This document shows positions 33,376 to 43,468 of a stretch of 64,000 nt of DNA, one piece after another; position 1 is the stretch's first letter; the number at the start of each line of letters is the position of its first letter. Source of the DNA: Colius striatus. Lineage: Eukaryota; Chordata; Aves; Coliiformes; Coliidae. The notes under the pieces were generated by a model. It ran no database searches and was not told the origin of the DNA. It was given only the letters and a program-made list of their open reading frames with translations. The stretch lies in NCBI RefSeq assembly GCF_028858725.1, contig NC_084789.1, positions 37,393,548-37,457,547 of the forward strand, in the 5' to 3' direction. The position numbers were made by a program, and so were the translations under genes.

Positions 33376-34050
33376 TATGCCAAAGGGTGCTCATTTTTTA
33401 GGACCATTCCTATCTGGGCTAGTATGTCTCGACCAATAAGACATTGCACGGTCGGAGGCAGCTGCACAACAGAAAAACTAGCAGTTATGGATTTCTCATC
33501 CACATGAACCAAGATGAGTGGAGAGCGACTAGCCAGAGTAAGTCCTCCTACCCCAGTCACAGTAGTTGCTGCCGATTGCAGGGGCCAGTGTTGTGGCCAA
33601 CATCTTGGGCTGATAATGCTGGAATCTGCCCCCTGTGTCCAATAATCCCATCAAGGACCTTTTTTGTCCTTGAAATTCAAGGTCTATTTTGCGTCTAGGC
33701 CTTTCACTGAGATCCATAGTCAACAGTGTAAGTCCTCCCGTGGAGTCAAATCCCCCTTCTCCTCTTAAGTCCTCTTTTATTGGTCTTATTCCTTTTGACA
33801 TTTGTTCCAATGGTATTAATTGCGGAGTTCTCTGATTTTTCATAATTTGTATGAGTGGATAGGGGATGTGGGCCATGATCATAATTTCTCCCAAATAATC
33901 TGCATCAATAACTCCAGGGAGAACAAAGAGTCCAAGCATGGTAGTTGACGAGCGTCCTAACAACAATGCGCCCACTGTTCGTCCCCCTATAGTGATTGGA
34001 CCTTTCACTCCGGTGGGTATCTTCTGTGGGCTTGTTTTCATAATGCTAAC
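33375..34050 (-). pseudogene. pro: Family A dUTPase-protease pseudogene (A2)
   Basis: dUTPase region (GVIDADYLGEIM) and protease (LLDTG, then a one-base shift: the stretch after it reads out of frame). The pro stop and the pol ATG overlap as in A1. Confidence 0.78.
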
Positions 34051-34052
34051 AT

Positions 34053-35702
34053 CTACTGCTGCTGCCAGGTCCATTCCGAGGCTCCCACTTGTGGCTGGCT
34101 GGAGGCAGCTCCTGACATCTGTTGAGCTGCAGCGGCAACTTTTGTCTGAGCGCGACCAATGCGGTTCGATGCGCTCGAATTGGAGTTTCCTGACCTGCGA
34201 CAACACGCCTTGGTGTTGTGATTGTCCGTTTGGCATTTTTGACACCAGATTCCTGTTGCATTGCATTCATGACGGAAATGTCCCATTCGACCACACCGGT
34301 AACACTTTATCCGTCCACTTGAAGAGCCCCTTTGAGTGGTCACAGCGGATGCTCGAAGGGGTGCAAGGGCGGCTAACACCTGATTCTGAGTTGCTTTCGC
34401 CTGTTTCTTTAATCCCAATCCCAGTTCCTTAATAGCTTCCACGAGAAAAGCTTGTTGACCTGTCGGGACCTAGGCCATTACAATTCTGGAGTACAATTCT
34501 CTTAGGCGCACTGTTTTAACAAGGCGCCACGCATATATTTCAGAACTCCAGCCCTCTCTATGGCGGAGGCAACTTTATCAATAAAGGTCCCAAACGTTTC
34601 ATCCCGACCTTGTTTGATTCCCATATATATTGGCACTCCACCTGGGTCCTTTACCTTTTCCATAGCCTCCCTTACTAATCGCATTGCCTCTCTACACTTA
34701 TCAGGCCCTATCAAAGCCTGAGCCTCCGTACGGAGGAAGGGTCCCAAACCCATCAGCTCTTCCACCGTCACACCATAGAGAGGGTCGCCTTGCTGACACT
34801 GAGTTGCGACACTTTCATTCACTAATGCCTGCCAATGTGCATTAAATAACAGCTGCTGATGTTGTGTATAAGTTAGTTTTACTATGCCTCGACAGTCAGC
34901 GGGCAGTAGCAACTGGGTTCCCCATACATAGTCAATCATTTGTTTCACTGGTTCACTGGCTGACCGTGGACCGCAACTGGGATAACAACTTCCAATCCAG
35001 AGCAGAAATTGTTGCTTGCATACCTCCCCCCGCAATGGGTTGGAATACCAGTGGCAACGCCAAAGTTCTGGCTGCATCCAGTGCATCGCCATCCCCTTTT
35101 CCCAGACAATCCTTTGCGAGTGCAGCCCAGTCCTCCCTCCGCTCCCTTGCGATGGCCTCTGCCAGTTCACTCTCTGCCCCAGGGACAGGCTCACCAAGTG
35201 AGGGGGGGCAGAGGCGGGGGCTCTTTAGGCCGGCACTTCTGTTCCTCAGGAGGGGCTCATGGCTCACATGGTTCTCATACCCCGTCCATGCCTCCAGGGC
35301 CATTTTCTACACGCGGGGGGGGAGCATTACTTTTTAGATGGTAGGAGCCAGCGAGGTGGTTTGGAACCAGTCACGCTCATAGTTTTTATTCTTACTCTAT
35401 GCTGCTGATGCGTGCTCAGTAGTCTTCTTTTCTGCCTAATGTTGCAGCAACACATTGTGCACTATCCTCCAAAGCTTCCCTAACTTTTTAGCTGTCTTAT
35501 CGTCCTCCAGGGTAGCCTCCCAGAGAAAATCCCCAAATTTACGCCATTCGCTCAATTCATGCACTGTATGTGGATTCTGAAACACTCCCTTAGCATACCC
35601 ATAAGCTAACAACCCTGGTAGGTCCTTTTGCAGATCTATACCCTTTATCTGCCGCTTGTGCAAGAATGCAGTAAATAAATCATATGCCGCTTGTCTTTCC
35701 AT
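34053..35702 (-). pseudogene. gag: Family A gag pseudogene (A2)
   Basis: Mirror of A1 gag from MERQAAYDLF. In-frame TAG codons occur near 35440 and at the stop shared with A1. A deletion of about 16-17 bases near 34955 shifts the capsid frame; the nucleocapsid (CYRCGRMGHFRHEC and CQKCQTDNHNTKAC) is back in the first frame after a second deletion near 34500. The proline tract is much shorter than in A1. Confidence 0.83.
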
Positions 35703-35837
35703 ACCTATTATCGTCAGCGTGCTGTTGCAGCCCTTCAAGGTCTGGCGGCACATATCAATAGGACTCGTCTATACAGTCACCCAGGGCACGGCATGGACCC
35801 GAACCCCTTCGTCGCTGCGCCGTGGCGCCAAGCCACT

Positions 35838-35855
35838 ATCACGTCGCGGTCACCA
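35838..35855 (-). promoter_or_regulatory. Primer-binding site, tRNA-Trp (A2)
   Basis: The - strand reads TGGTGACCGCGACGTGAT, one base off the tRNA-Trp complement. Confidence 0.8.
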
Positions 35856-35857
35856 TT

Positions 35858-35974
35858 TGCTGAAGACGACGGGAGACAGTCACACCCTTTAGTGCTGAGC
35901 AACTCTAAACTTTATTTGCAAAGATGCAACTCTTTTATAGATACAATAATCAGGCTCACACATATTGCAAAAGC
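35858..35974 (-). repeat. Family A 5' LTR fragment (A2)
   Basis: R-U5 end of the LTR with TATAAAAG and AATAAA (here TTTATT on the + strand). It matches A1 up to about 35973 and then stops, so this is the outer limit of the right arm of the inverted duplication visible here. Confidence 0.85.
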
Positions 35975-36540
35975 TATGTGGCACCGTTTCCACGGGTATC
36001 TGACTCCGATGATGAGTGATCTACATAGAGGAGTGGCAGAAATGAGAGCTAGAAGACGGAGTCTGGTGAGGAGACGGAGGGTGGTGCGCCTATGTGGAGT
36101 AAATAAAAAAGTTCTCCTCTACACAATAGTTTTTCCAAACTCAGAGAGGCAAAAGGGCTTCGGAGCAGAGCCCCCGCGGGAGAGCTGCGTCCCATTCGAG
36201 CCCAGCCCGTCGAGTTACCCCTGGGACGACTTGCAGGGGAATGCCAAGTGGCCGGAGTCGGGTGGGGGTGCAGCGCAGGATGATCAGAGGAGAGTGGGGG
36301 AGCGCGACCCCGTGTTAGACTGGGCACCATCGGGCACACGAGGGAAGACAAAGAAAACACAGGAGAGAGCAATACCGGCTGCGCCGCCGGCGCTGGGGAC
36401 AGCACGGAGTGAGTCAGACCCCCCCCCGCCCCTTCCATCCGCAACCGTCGCCGCCACAGAGCAGCCGCTTCCCGCGCCCGGTCAGTGTCTCCGGAGTGCC
36501 TCCCCACACACACTTCGTGCCGACACGGCCGGCCGCAGCC
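35975..36540. other. CpG-rich segment of unknown origin
   Basis: About 565 bases with strongly raised G+C and CpG compared with the surroundings, bounded by the truncated A2 LTR and the F2 unit. Two overlapping open frames (one per strand) run through it, but neither shows a recognisable domain. It could be captured host promoter or exon DNA, or the 5' region of family F. Not seen next to F1. Confidence 0.55.
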
Positions 36541-36795
36541 CTCACGGACCGCTGGGCTCATCCTTTCCATCCTCAGTCCCTTGCCTCAACGAGTGTAAAA
36601 ACTGTTGGTCGTGAAGTTCTGCATTTTGCTGTAAATGTGATAATGAATAGTGATTTTCTTACAGTGGAAACTTTCTAAGGTGTTTTAGGTGTCAGGAATG
36701 GAACTTGGAAGAACAGAACATTTTGACATTGAGAAGCTAAAAGGTGGTTTATGTTTTAGACTCATTGGTGAAGAATTTTTTTTTTTTTTTTGATC
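36541..36795 (+). other. Family F upstream flank (F2)
   Basis: Mirror of 23401-23731. Contains GATTTTCTTACAG at about 36652, a good match to a splice acceptor ahead of env, and a poly-T tract at 36777-36790. Confidence 0.5.
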
Positions 36796-37760
36796 AGGAG
36801 TAAAAAAAAAAATTCAACAATTCAATTTCAACAACCCAAGCAAAACATGTGGGTTACACTGGCCAAAAAAATTAATCAGTCTACAATATGTTTATCAATG
36901 GCCACTCCAGATCATCCTTTTTGTACCTGTTTGGTGGGAGTTCCATTAGATGTGGCACAATGGCCTGTACCAAATGCATTAAAACCAAATCCCTTAGTTA
37001 AGGGTAATGGCAAAGTTGACAGCTGGAATTTGATCATTTCATGGTTGCCAATAATGACAACAGAGCCACAGGAGTTAGAATTATTGGGATCTATAAAGAT
37101 GGAATTTTGTGTTATGTTTAATTTTACCAGCAATACCAAAACATTTGGGACAGAATGTGGATCCCATCCTGGGCGTGTATAAGAACACAACATCTTGTTG
37201 CAATTATACTTCACCAAAAAGATCCAGGTCTAGTCTTGTGCCTGTACAGTTACCAAAGAGAATTTTTCTGATCTGTGGGGATAAGGCATGGCCTGGAATA
37301 CCCTCAAGATAACAAAGGGGACCACGAAGTTTGGGACAACTGACGATCTTGATACCTAATGACACAATGATTTAGAAACATCGTTGTCCAAAACAATTTG
37401 TGTATGCATTTACTGGCGAATGTCATGATTATGTTACCTTTGGTCTCCCTCAGCAATAACAGCAACTAGTATATTTGCTCCAGGTGTAGGAGTATCTGCT
37501 TTATTAACTCAGCTATGCAAATTAGGATACTGGCCTAACAAACAAAGTAACCAAACCTCAATGACATTAGAAGACTTGATTAGCAATGATATAGTATTAG
37601 CCATACAACTCTGCAACGTAGACCTGCTAGAGATTTTACTTTTAGCACAAGTATAATAACTTTGTTTATCAGCTGCGTTTTTTTTTTTGTCAGTGAATAA
37701 GAAGAAGCTTACCAGGCATGAGTTGCTAAAACTAATGACCAGATTGTCCTTGAGCTGCTC
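36796..37760 (+). pseudogene. env: Family F envelope pseudogene (F2)
   Basis: SU opens near 36796 with NMWVTLAKKINQSTICL, resembling in layout the family A and alpharetroviral SU start, and runs to a stop at 37182. It continues in other frames with NYTSPKRSRSS, IFLICGDKAWPGIPS, then a TM part with a hydrophobic stretch (IFAPGVGVSALLT, about 37470). Several stops. No gag or pol of this lineage is in the window, so F is either an env-only remnant or a recombinant. Confidence 0.75.
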
Positions 37761-38458
37761 TCGACTGTTAGAAAGGAAGAAGCAAAAATACCTACGAGAT
37801 AACAACTTTGAGCAAGGAGGAGGTTGAGGCAGCGTATGAAACTGCAAGACTTGTCACAGAAAGCTACAGCTGGCTTTTAGAGAAAGGACCAATTAGAAGT
37901 ACTATAAACTTGCTAGCTTTGCATCTGATTATAAAAGTCTGATGCTTGTTAGTAAAATTTGAGTTATAGGCTGCCCGCAGGGGTCATGGACATATCAGCG
38001 ATCCCCATGCATTGAGCAACGGTATCCCTCACACTAGCCAGGGACACACGATCGTTAAATGCGCTCACAGCTGAACCATCTCAGGGAGGGGGAGAGCATG
38101 GGGCGTAGAAGATATGACGATCTACTGAGTCTCTCTTGCAGATTGACGTGTTTCTCGGAGTGCTCACCGTGATGTGGATCAAGATGGAGTCACTCATCTA
38201 TTGGCAGGATTGAATAGTGAAGTGGAACACGACCAGCACCTGATCATATCTTCCTGCAATTGGCTCAGTTAGCATATGTGCTGGGCAGACACCTTATGTA
38301 TCAGCCCGTGCCACAGGACACTGGAGTCATCGAGCATAGGGAGGGGGAGATGTGGTAGGCGTCTGCAAGATCTCGGGTTATAACGTGAAAGGTGGAAACT
38401 ACAGAAGAGGTGGGCATGGGGTGGAGTGAGAGGAGGTGCTGGTGGTAGCAGATATAAG
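37761..38458 (+). repeat. Unidentified segment of family F (F2)
   Basis: Non-coding, mirror of 21815-22500. A TATAAAAG motif near 37933 and a CTCTTGCAG acceptor-like sequence near 38135 are visible. It may be an LTR or 3' region of family F, but I found no TG...CA ends or target duplication. Confidence 0.45.
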
Positions 38459-38790
38459 CACATGGTGTAGACAATGGGCAGGCCTATATAAGTAGAAGTA
38501 TAGAACAGTTTATGAGGCAATGGAGAGTTAAAATTGTAGCAGGGATTCCCCATTCCCCCACAGGACAGGCCATAATAGAAAGAGCTAATGGGACTCTAAA
38601 AAAATATCTTGGTTAATATGGGGATGGTAAAGACCCACATATGTAATTGTTAAAGGCCTTATTTGTTATGAACCACCTGTGTGTGTTTGGGGAACAGAAG
38701 CTACCACCTTTAATAATGCATCATAATCCAAAGCCACAAAACGAAAGAAAGAAAGAAATATGGGTTCAATATCGTGACCCTAAAACAGAG
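38459..38790 (+). pseudogene. pol: Family A integrase C-terminal fragment, misplaced (A3)
   Basis: Integrase segment (SRSIEQFMRQW, PTGQAIIERANGTLK, then YRDPKT) followed at about 38790 by the dUTPase end. In a normal element integrase lies about 2.5 kb downstream of dUTPase, so the order shows a rearrangement or template switch. Confidence 0.8.
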
Positions 38791-39059
38791 AAAATCAGAG
38801 AACTGCACAATTAATACCATTGGAACAAATGTCAAAAGGAATAAGTCCAATAAAAGAGGACTTAAGAGGAGAAGGGGGATTTGGCTCCACGGGAGGACTT
38901 ACACTGTTGACTATGGATCTCAGTGAAAGGCCTAGACACAAAATAGACCTTGAATTTCAAGGACAAAAAAGGTCCTTGATGGGATTATTGGACACAGGGG
39001 CAGATTCCAGCATTATCAGCCCAAGATGTTGGCTAATAAATGAGCACCCTTTGGCATAA
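38791..39059 (+). pseudogene. pro: Family A dUTPase end and protease (A3)
   Basis: Starts inside the dUTPase, contains the active site LLDTGADSS, then skips most of the protease C-terminus (join near 39030) to the final NEHPLA. Both gag and the dUTPase core are absent. Confidence 0.8.
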
Positions 39060-41739
39060 TGGCCGTTGCATGGACTTTCCCACTTCCTATTACCAGGAAA
39101 GCTGGATACTTGATCTGGCAAGTATCGTTTGTTACATGACCTACGTGCAGTAAACGAACAAATGGAACCTATGGGAGCATTGCAGCCAGGACTACCCAGT
39201 CCGGCTATGATTCCACAGGGTTGGCCACTGTTAATCGTAGATCTAAAGGACTGCTTTTTTACCATTGACTTACATCAGCGGGATACACAAGGGTTTGCTT
39301 TTACCTTGCCTGCAATAAATAGAGAAGGTCCCGACCATCGTTTTGAATGGACAGTTTTGCCCCAAGGCATGCGTAACAGCCCAACTATCTGTCAGTTGTA
39401 TGTTGACGCAGCTTGACAACCCCTTCGATGACGATGGCCTAACGTTATCATCTACCATTACATGGATGATATCCTCTTTTCTCAGCCTGCACCATTTACG
39501 GAACAACAGGTGGAGGAGATTCGACAGGCACTGGCTCAATGCCACCTTGTGATAGCTCCAGGAAAGGTTCATCGTACAGCTCCATGGAAATATCTCAGAT
39601 GGTCTTTATCAGAACAGCTCATAGTACCACAGAAGCTACAGCTCCAACTACAAATAAAGACCTCGAATGATGCTCAGAAGCTTTTAGGGGATCTGCAATG
39701 GTTAAAACCAATAGTGGGAATACCCAACGAGTTGTTAGAAAAACTACGACCACTTTTGAAAGGAACCAACCCCACGTATCAAATACAGGTAACACCAGAG
39801 CTTCAGGATGCGCTTCAACAAATTATGGACCGTGTCATACAAGGGCAGGTCCGACGTCATGATGTTGACTTACCTATTGACTTAACCATCTGGTATAGCA
39901 CAAAGTATTTGCTTGGGGCCTTGACACAATCTCAAAACAAAACGGGGGAGGTATGGGTTCTAGAATGGATTTCCCCAGCCTTACAACAAACAAAAACCCT
40001 TTTTCAAAAAATTGAGATGTTGGCGGGACTAATAAAAAAGGGTCGTGAAAGAGCATTACAAGTAACTGGTGCTGAGCCGCATACCATAAGGATACCAATG
40101 AAAAAGGACTCTTTACAATGGTATTTAGACAATACAGAAGATCTTCAGGAGGCGCTCTTAGGTGGCGGCAGTAAAGTAGCAACAGACAAAATAATAAAAG
40201 CACCATTACAATGGCTAGGAAAATGGAATTGGCTAGTACGACCCAAACGGGAGCCGGTCCCCATCACGGATGCGTTGACAGCATACACGGATGCAGGAAG
40301 AAAGTCTAGAACAGCGGCAATAACCTGGCAAGAGGAAGGGGAGTGGAAGCACCAACTAATAAAAGCAGAAGAGAAAGACACATTACAAACCTTGGAATTG
40401 TTGGCAGTAGTATGGGCCATGATGAACCTGAAAGGGCCCCTGAATGTGGTTACAGACTCGTTCTATGTCGCGGGTATCATTGTTGTAGTAGTGCAGGCAA
40501 TATTCACTTGAAGATGTAGAGAGTCTAAGTAATGCACATGCAGAGATGTACAGGGACAACATAGTACAATCACCAGAGTTGACTCGAAGCCACCCTTCCT
40601 TTGCTAGCTACCTCCTTATATGCTGCTTCTGCCCATGAGATCACCCAGGGCCCAAGCTACATCTGTGCCTACATATCGTAGAGAGAATCGAGGACGCCTC
40701 CATTAAGGAAGTGCAGAATCCCAGACTATTTGAATTATTAATACAGCTGCAGAAGGCAATAAAGCTTAGCGAGTATGTTTATGCCATTATACATATCAGG
40801 AGCCATAAATGGGACATTGGGCTGGGACAAGGTAATGCTAGGGCAGATAAGCTGGTCACAGTGACACATAACATGCCTCTGTTAAAACAGATACTAGCCA
40901 GAGAAGCACACTCCCTGTTTCATCAGAATGCACGGGGCTTAGACCGAGAGTTTCAATTATTGCTAAAGGATGCAAAGGCTATTGTTAGAGCTTGTCCCAT
41001 TTGTAGTCATCACAATGGAGGTGTTGGCTTAGGCTTGGGGGTGAACCCTAGAGGATTACCTGCAAATGGAATTTGGCAGATGGATGTCACTCATGTGGCA
41101 GAGTTTAGAAGACTAAAATATGTGCATGTAACCATAGACACATGGCGCAAATTCGTTTGGGCAACAGCACAGACAGGGGAGAGGGCCATACATGTGGAAC
41201 GTCATTTATATAGTTGTTTTGCAACAATGGGAATTCCTCAGAAAATAAAGACAGACAATGGGCCGACCTATATAAGTAGAAGCATAGAACAGTTCACGAG
41301 TCAATGGGGACTTGAATATGTAGCAGGGATTCCCCATTCCCCCACAGGACAGACCATAATAGAAAGAGCTAATGGGACTCTAAAAAGATATCTTGGTAAA
41401 TATGGGGATGTTAAAGACCCACATATGAAAATGTTAAAGGCTTTATTTGTTATGAACCACCTGTGTGTATTTGGAGAACAGAAGCTACCACCTGTAATAA
41501 TGCATCATAATCCAAAGGCACAAAAGGAGGGGAAGAAAGTAATATGGGTTAAATATCGTGACCCTAAAACAGGGATATGGCAGCCTCCATCCAAAGTATT
41601 ATACTGGGGACGTGGGTATTTGTGTGTTGATTCTCCAACAGGATCCATCTGGGTGCCAGCCAGGTGGACAAGAGCTGTCCTTGAAGCTGCGGAGATCAAA
41701 CCATCTGACAAAAAAGGACAGGAAGAGATTGGAGAATAA
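39059..41739 (+). pseudogene. pol: Family A pol pseudogene (A3), mostly open
   Basis: RT start is damaged by a deletion near 39100. From 39129 the frame is good: [13 protein letters not shown] (first catalytic Asp), HYMDDILFS at about 39456-39480, interrupted only by two TGA codons near 39414-39430. RNase H is split by a 199-bp insertion (40478-40676) that shifts frame. Integrase follows unbroken for 342 codons (40711-41739): zinc-domain His and Cys residues, MDVTH, KTDNGP, IIERAN with the DDE residues, and a C-terminal domain. A1 also carries the TGA pair, which may reflect CGA-to-TGA decay. Confidence 0.86.
40478..40676. mobile_element. ~199-bp insertion in family A RNase H (A3), unclassified
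   Basis: Copies A1 and A2 read straight across this point. The flanks suggest a short TATC duplication (GGGTATC on the left, CATATC on the right). The insert has no coding sequence or clear terminal repeats that I could see. Confidence 0.6.
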
Positions 41740-41832
41740 ATACACCCTTGTCTTGCGGTCATTGGAGGACTGGGAAACAATCAAAAGACTGAAGGTTATA
41801 TAACAAAAAGACAGTGAATTTAATGAATAATA

Positions 41833-43190
41833 ATGAGGTGTTTTGTTATAACCATAGCTTTTAGTGTAACTATAATTGCTAAGAACTTGACGCATTTTAA
41901 TCAGCCTAGAGATAATATTTGGATAAGCTTTGCTAATCAAACTGGTCAATCATCTCTTCGTCTTAGTTTGGGAGGAGTTACTAATCCTTTGATAGGATTG
42001 CCCGTGTGGAATCTGGAGGAATTTTGTGGACTAGTAGACAATAACACCTTGTGTAATAGGACAGGGCTGAACACAGTTAGTGATGATCAGGATCATTCGG
42101 ATGGGAAAGGTCAATGTGAGATTATTAAGTCCCTTAATACCACCTTAGCCTCACCCCCTGAGGAAATAGCCCTGTTTGGAAGTGCCAATGCAAGCTTTGG
42201 TACTAATGGAACTGGGGGAAATTGGGTAAGTTTTATGCCACGGGATATCCATAACTTTAATAGAAATCAAAATTTTGCGCCACCTTAGACTCTTCTTTGA
42301 AGTCAGAAACGGTGTTTAAGCAATTGTATTCTAGCTGTAATGTCTCTAGTACTACATCACTGAAGAAATTGCACACGGGTATATTTTTAATCTGTGGAGA
42401 AAGGGCCTGGAACGGAATACCAGTACATCCCCCGCGTGGACCCTGTTATATGGGTAAACTCTCTTTCTTCCACCCTAACTTAACCACGCTAATGCAGCTT
42501 GCTGACCATAATAATAGCTCCTGCAAAAAACATAGTTATTATGAGTTTGATTGTGCTAATATTGGTCTCCCACGATTTTGGAGTGAACTGAAGTAAGTCA
42601 TAGTTGCCACCCTTTTGCCAGGAGGAGCAGCCAATAGGGCCATGAACTTGGCTAAACAGTTAGGATGTTGGATTAAAGATGAGTTTAATAAAACTTCAGA
42701 AATGATTGATATGTTAACAGCTGACGTTCAAAGTGTAAATCATGCGGTGTAACAAAATAGAGCTGCCATAGACTTTTTATTATTAGCCCACGGACATGAA
42801 TATGAAGAATTTGAGGGCACGTGTTGTATGAACCTGTCGGACCATTCCACCTCGATACATGCCAAACTGAAAGAACTTCAACAGGGATTCCATCAGTTGA
42901 AACAAGAAGAGGGATTAGGACTTGAAGGATGGCTTAAGGGATGGGGAATAGGCCCTTGGTTGCGAAATGTTATAATGTATGGAATTGGCTTTATGGGTAT
43001 TGTTTTATTTATATTGTTAGTGTTTCGTTGTTTTATAAATTGCATTCAATGGACAATAGAAAGAATATTTGAGAGGATGTGGCAGGCTAATATCATTTTC
43101 CAAAAAGAAAATAGGGGAAATGTGGGGAGTTTTGTGGAGACGTGGCTAGAGAAAAGAGGACATGACAGAATACAGCTGGGTAGGCCGTGA
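41833..43190 (+). pseudogene. env: Family A envelope pseudogene (A3), longest copy
   Basis: SU starts at 41833 with a hydrophobic leader, then DNIWISFANQTG, NNTLCNRTG and a Ser/Asn-rich middle, ending in a frame break near 42288. SU continues in another frame with IFLICGERAWNGIP (about 42390) to a stop at 42596. TM (about 42600-43190) has a TAA near 42750 before the QNRAAIDFLLLA immunosuppressive-like segment. The following CX6CC motif has lost its first Cys (Tyr instead). A membrane span (IMYGIGFMGIVLFILLVF) and a long tail follow; the frame runs across the polypurine tract into the LTR. Layout is alpharetrovirus-like. Confidence 0.85.
43109..43120 (+). promoter_or_regulatory. Polypurine tract of A3
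   Basis: AAATAGGGGAAA directly precedes the LTR start TGTGGGGAG; it primes plus-strand synthesis in retroviruses. It fixes the 5' end of the family A LTR. Confidence 0.75.
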
Positions 43191-43468
43191 GCATTAAGCG
43201 ATAAGATATTGGACTTCTGCTCAAGGCCATGAGAGCAAGCGAGCTGTATGATAACAGGATGAAAAAGCAGGAGCTTAGTTTGGGTTAAGCAGCCACAAGT
43301 ATCTGGAGTTTGTTGAAACAAGGGCGAGGTTTGCACCTAACTGGGAACCAATGATGAGCTTAACTTTTGCTTAACTGATTATTGTATCTATAAAAGAGCT
43401 GTATCATTCCAAATAAAGTTGAGACTTGTTGCACTACAGGGTGGACTTGTCTCCCGTCGTCTTCAGCA
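43121..43468 (+). repeat. Family A 3' LTR, complete (A3)
   Basis: 348 bp, TGTGGGGAG ... CTTCAGCA, with TATAAAAG near 43395 and AATAAA near 43415. It is the only complete family A LTR in the window and sets the reference for the fragments at 1-254 and 35858-35974. Satellite follows at once. Confidence 0.88.

Noticed and set aside
35691..36614. 307-codon frame on the + strand
   Set aside because: It begins antisense to gag, crosses the primer site and LTR and ends in CpG-rich DNA, so it is a composite chance frame.
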